Assembly: GCA_963277665.1 (NCBI GenBank)
Contig: OY728153.1
Coordinates: 276,184,250 to 276,248,249 of the forward strand
Direction: 5' to 3'
DNA: 64,000 bases
DNA from: Viscum album
Taxonomy: Eukaryota > Streptophyta > Magnoliopsida > Santalales > Viscaceae
The translations under genes and the position numbers were made by a program. The notes under the pieces were generated by a model. It was not told the DNA's origin and made no database searches. It saw only the letters and a list, made by a program, of their open reading frames with translations. Positions 60,503 to 64,000 of the stretch are shown in pieces. The number at the start of each line of letters is the position of its first letter. Position 1 is the stretch's first letter.

Positions 60503-62934
60503 TACAAAGACTGAGCCTTAAACATTACACAATAGAGGAAATTTTGCCATTTTAGGTTCTGGAGAATTAGATAAAAGCTTAAAATTTATCAATGTTTCAT
60601 GAAAAATTAAACAAACAAAATCCAACTCTACTTCTGCATGTGCAAAAACAAAGACGTCTAACTTTGGACATCAAAGTGACCCGTGAAAATAATTTTTAAG
60701 AAGGGGATGAGCATTAAATTTACCAATCAGGTGTTTAAAAACCTTAAATAAATCCTTTTAAACTTATTATTTGAAAATAATTTCAAAAAATACATTTAAA
60801 AATATCCTTTTGAAGACATTATTTTAAATCTCTAACACTTTGAAAATACTATGTCACTTAGAAAATACATACTTTTGAAAACCGCTTTAATCATATTCCA
60901 ATATTTTTTTGAAAACAATACACAAGATTATGAAAACAAAAAAATATCATGAGGTCACTTGAATTGATGAATGTGGTCTTGGGACTACACACTTGTTGAA
61001 TGATGGGTTCACTCCCCAATTCCCTTTCATATTTACAACGTTCAAGCACCATATTTTTTAAAAACATTTTAAAATTCCTCTACTACTGGAGTTTTAAATT
61101 TGAAAAAATGTCACTGAATTAAAATTCACATTCATACTTATAATGATATATAATTATAAACATACATAAATATATGAACTTTGATTGCAGATCACTTTTG
61201 AGTTTTGTCACAACCAAAACCCACGCCATAAGTCTTTACATGAACTGTATATGCATTCAAACATTCTTTAATGTAACAACTTTGATATGCATACAAATAT
61301 TCGATAATAATTAATAATAAAATGATAAATAAACATCTTAAATAAAATATTCCAATTATTTGAAGAAAATCACGTTCTTAATAATCTCGAATGTAAACCT
61401 TAAAATGCTATTTGAAAAATGAGTTTATTAGGAATGCAACGTAGGTTGATGTTATGCATAACACAGAGCCTTGATAGTATGAAGATACGACGTCCCTAAT
61501 TTTAATATACAATGATGGCATGCCATGTGCATTTTTTATAAACATAGTGATAAAATTATAAGCATAACTATAACCATTCCATCTATGAGTAAATTGAATA
61601 TAAGGACTTTTACCTGATCTTGATATTAATTTTAGCCCATATCTATACATGATTTGTATGCGCATTCAAATCATGCACTATTTCATAAATATGCCTATAT
61701 ATATAATTTTACTTGGAACAATTTCAAGTGATGGTAATATATCCTTATCATATAACTTTATATGTCATACACAAAAATTAAAAGAAAATCGTATATAAGA
61801 TAAAAAGTTCATTGCATAATATTAATTTTGGTGCTATCATGGTTTAAATTTTACGACCATATCTTAAATGTTAGTCATATTTGTACACATAATTGCTTAC
61901 TCAAAATTATAGTTTAAAATTATAATTATATATTGACATCCTAACATAAATCATAATTAATTACTCACTATAATATATTATAAAATATTACTAGTCTGTC
62001 AATTATTTCATTTATAAAAATAATTATTTCTCACTTCCCATACTAAAAATGAAACCGATCAATTACCTATGTTTAAATACACAAATTTTATAATCATAAA
62101 ACATTCATAAAACAATAATTTTTAATAAGAACTTTTTCAAAAAAAATAAAAAATTCTATTACTAAATTATACCTTAAAAATATATATAAGTTTAATATTT
62201 GAAAATATATCATTTTAATTGGGAAGGACATAATTTAACATAAATAGTGTAATTAACATTTGAAAACAAGGAAAATTAATTTCACCATAAAATAAATAAT
62301 GGTTGAAAATTAGTAAATAGAAATCATGAAACATGAAGTCTATTACTTATTTTAAAATTAAGAATCATAAATTTAGAAAAATATAATTGTTGTAACAATA
62401 TGTAAATAGAAAGCTTATGATATAATTCCCTTACATGATTTACCGGAACAAAACATGAGTTGTTGTGGACTCCCATTCTCTAAACTCAACATAATGTGGT
62501 TTTGAAATCATCATATTTTCACGTTTATTTAAGTGTTTTTAGAAAAAAAACCGCACTATGTAAATAGAGACAAAACACAAGCTTGGCATGAAATCTCAGA
62601 CATGCATTCACCCAATAAAACATAAAATACCAATAAGAGATAGAGATACATAGAAAATACTTAATCAAAATTGAAAGAAAAAATTAAGAATTTTAATGAA
62701 ACAGACATTTAAAGATCAAAAAATTTTATAAAAATAATTTAAGATTACCGAAATAGAATAATTGGATGTCTGTGGACCAAATAAAAAAATTGATATTTCA
62801 AAAAAGCAAGGCAAGATGAAGAAAAACAACACAATAACAAATAGGTAAAAAGAAAATGACCCTACCACTGCTAAATCGAAGAGATTTGGACCTAAAAAGG
62901 AAAAAAACCTACCTTGAATCTCAGATCTAGAAAA

Positions 62935-63235
62935 ATGAAACCCTAACCGCATTCGACCACCTTTATTGGCTCAATTGAGATCGAAACATCATCCCAACAG
63001 TCGAAAACGGAACCCTAAGCCAGCATGAACCACAACAACAAATCTCGGTTCACACACATCGGTGTTTTGTCCCTCACCAGTGGCTACACCCTGCTCTCCC
63101 CTTACCCGCATGACAACCCTCTTTCACTCACCTTATCGACTCGGACCACTACCTTGCCTCTGAGGCCAATGCTCCATCACAGTTACTGTCCCATGAAATC
63201 GGCACCTCACTCCCCTAAACCTTAAACACGATTTT
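62935..63235 (-). promoter_or_regulatory. GC-richer transcribed-leader pocket in solo LTR D
   Basis: A ~300-base island of much higher GC than its surroundings. On the minus strand it ends in 'GATTCAAGGTAGGTTT', a splice-donor-like site near 62,915. This looks like the R/leader part of the LTR. A plus-strand 66-codon frame here (63,025-63,225) is antisense and shows no domain. Confidence 0.45.
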
Positions 63236-63254
63236 CACTTTTTATTTTCATTAA

Positions 63255-63296
63255 TTTATTATTATTATTAGTATTATTAGTATTATTATATCATTA
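63255..63296. repeat. (TTA)n microsatellite
   Basis: Imperfect TTA/GTA trinucleotide run inside LTR D. Confidence 0.85.
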
Positions 63297-63936
63297 TTAT
63301 TATATAAATAATTTCTTTAATATACTTTGTATAAAGGTTAACATAATATTATTAGTTTAATTTCAAAAATATATTATAATTTCTTATCAAACAAAATAAT
63401 ATAACCACATTTGATAAAAAAATAATATACACTTATTAAAAACATTATATATTCATAATAAAACACTTATTATGAAGATTAAATATTCATTTACTTATTA
63501 TTCCATTTTAAAAATTTAATAGATAAAAAATATTAATAATTTATTTCTTGATTTTCATTCGATAAAAACAACATTACTTAAAATATTTAACATTTTTAAT
63601 ATTATAACATATAATAACATAAAATAATAATTTTAAATCTCACGTATATTTTCAAAAATTAATTAAAATATTTATAACATGAAATTATAATTTAATTAAA
63701 CAAATTTTATAATAATAATAATATTATTAAAAGTATACTATTACTTGATTTCATAAAAATATAACAAATTTATATTATTTTAATATGACATCATGTATTT
63801 AAAATTTTATTTTGAAAATAAAAGTATAAAAATTTCATTTTGGTTAAATGAAATCACATTGTTTTATTAAAATATTTCATAATATTATTTATTTAAATTA
63901 TAATTCATTTATTAAAACTTGGGGTGTTACAACCCC

Positions 63937-64000
63937 ACCAATGTTTTTTTATTGAAATTGGATGAAAAATGGTCCAAATTATACATAAGGGAGGATAAGG
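63937..64000 (-). repeat. A 5' LTR, third segment (runs off the window)
   Basis: 'AATGTTTTTTTATTGAAATT' and 'ACATAAGGGAGGATAAGG' match the A 3' LTR at ~43,850-43,920. About 1.3 kb more of this LTR is expected beyond the window. Confidence 0.8.

Larger units (their letters stand above)
60503..63931 (-). mobile_element. Element D: solo LTR of another gypsy family
   Basis: 3429 bases beginning TACAAAGACTGAGCC and ending TTGGGGTGTTACA on the plus strand, i.e. TGTAACACCCCAA...CTTTGTA as an LTR. It is flanked on both sides by ACCCC (60,498-60,502 and 63,932-63,936), and the A 5' LTR resumes exactly after the right copy. There is no internal region, PBS, polypurine tract or second LTR, so this is what remains after recombination between two LTRs. 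It lacks the three leader blocks of the X/A/BC group. Confidence 0.85.
41518..64000 (-). mobile_element. Element A: decayed gypsy retrotransposon, split by BC and D
   Basis: 3' LTR at 41,518-45,158, internal region 45,159-47,247, 5' LTR at 47,248-49,369, 60,284-60,502 and 63,937 onward past the window end. Read on the minus strand the LTRs begin TGTAACACC and end G(C/G)(G/T)(T/C)TACA. PBS and polypurine tract are both in place. Only gag traces are found inside, so A too may have lacked pol, or lost it. The left flank is TCAAG; the matching right flank lies outside the window. Confidence 0.88.

Noticed and set aside
62716..62952. 78-codon minus-strand open frame in LTR D
   Set aside because: Hydrophobic, Phe-rich translation of LTR leader sequence overlapping a splice-donor-like site; no domain or conservation evidence.

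Overview
This window is plant nuclear DNA, most likely from a eudicot with a large, AT-rich, repeat-filled genome. I found no host gene, rRNA, plasmid or bacterial feature. Nearly every base that can be assigned belongs to a stack of transposable elements inserted into one another: Ty3/gypsy LTR retrotransposons with pol order RT-RNase H-integrase and PBS copies resembling the initiator tRNA-Met type, plus one CACTA (En/Spm) DNA transposon. The species cannot be read from the sequence.
Left stack (1-41,517). The oldest layer, 'Z', is a decayed minus-strand gypsy pol gene. Its integrase is at 40,004-41,517 and its chromodomain/C-terminus at 757-921. Between these sits 'Y' (922-39,998, plus strand), a decayed gypsy element with ~2.1 kb LTRs, a gag remnant and a broken pol. 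Y's integrase is split by 'X' (7,355-37,332), which is flanked by the 5-bp duplication CAGAG. X has three long LTRs (~4.78 kb each) and two internal regions (~2.29 kb each) in tandem. It carries only a short zinc-knuckle gag and no pol. X's middle LTR is split by 'W' (17,753-28,809), a CACTA transposon with a TGG duplication, palindromic subterminal arrays and two minus-strand genes: a TNPD-type transposase and a TNPA-type gene carrying a Ulp1-like protease domain.
Right stack (41,518-64,000, minus strand). 'A' is a gypsy element with ~3.6 kb LTRs and a decayed gag. Its 5' LTR runs off the window end and is split twice: by 'BC' (49,370-60,283), an element with ~4.1 kb LTRs and a truncated but recognisable RT-RNase H-integrase-chromodomain pol, and by 'D' (60,503-63,931), which looks like a solo LTR flanked by ACCCC.
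How the parts relate. The LTRs of X, A and BC have diverged but share a TATA box, a transcribed leader with three 'GGACTACC'-type blocks, and one hairpin showing compensatory base changes. X and BC also share their LTR-end/PBS junction, so BC is a plausible decayed relative of the pol-bearing partner that X, which has no pol, would need. The best candidates for something not yet described are this leader structure, the three-LTR tandem with matching outer target duplications, and the CACTA TNPA-Ulp1 gene with its tandem exon repeats. All Y, Z, A and BC pol genes are full of stops and frameshifts. The W genes are the least damaged coding sequences.
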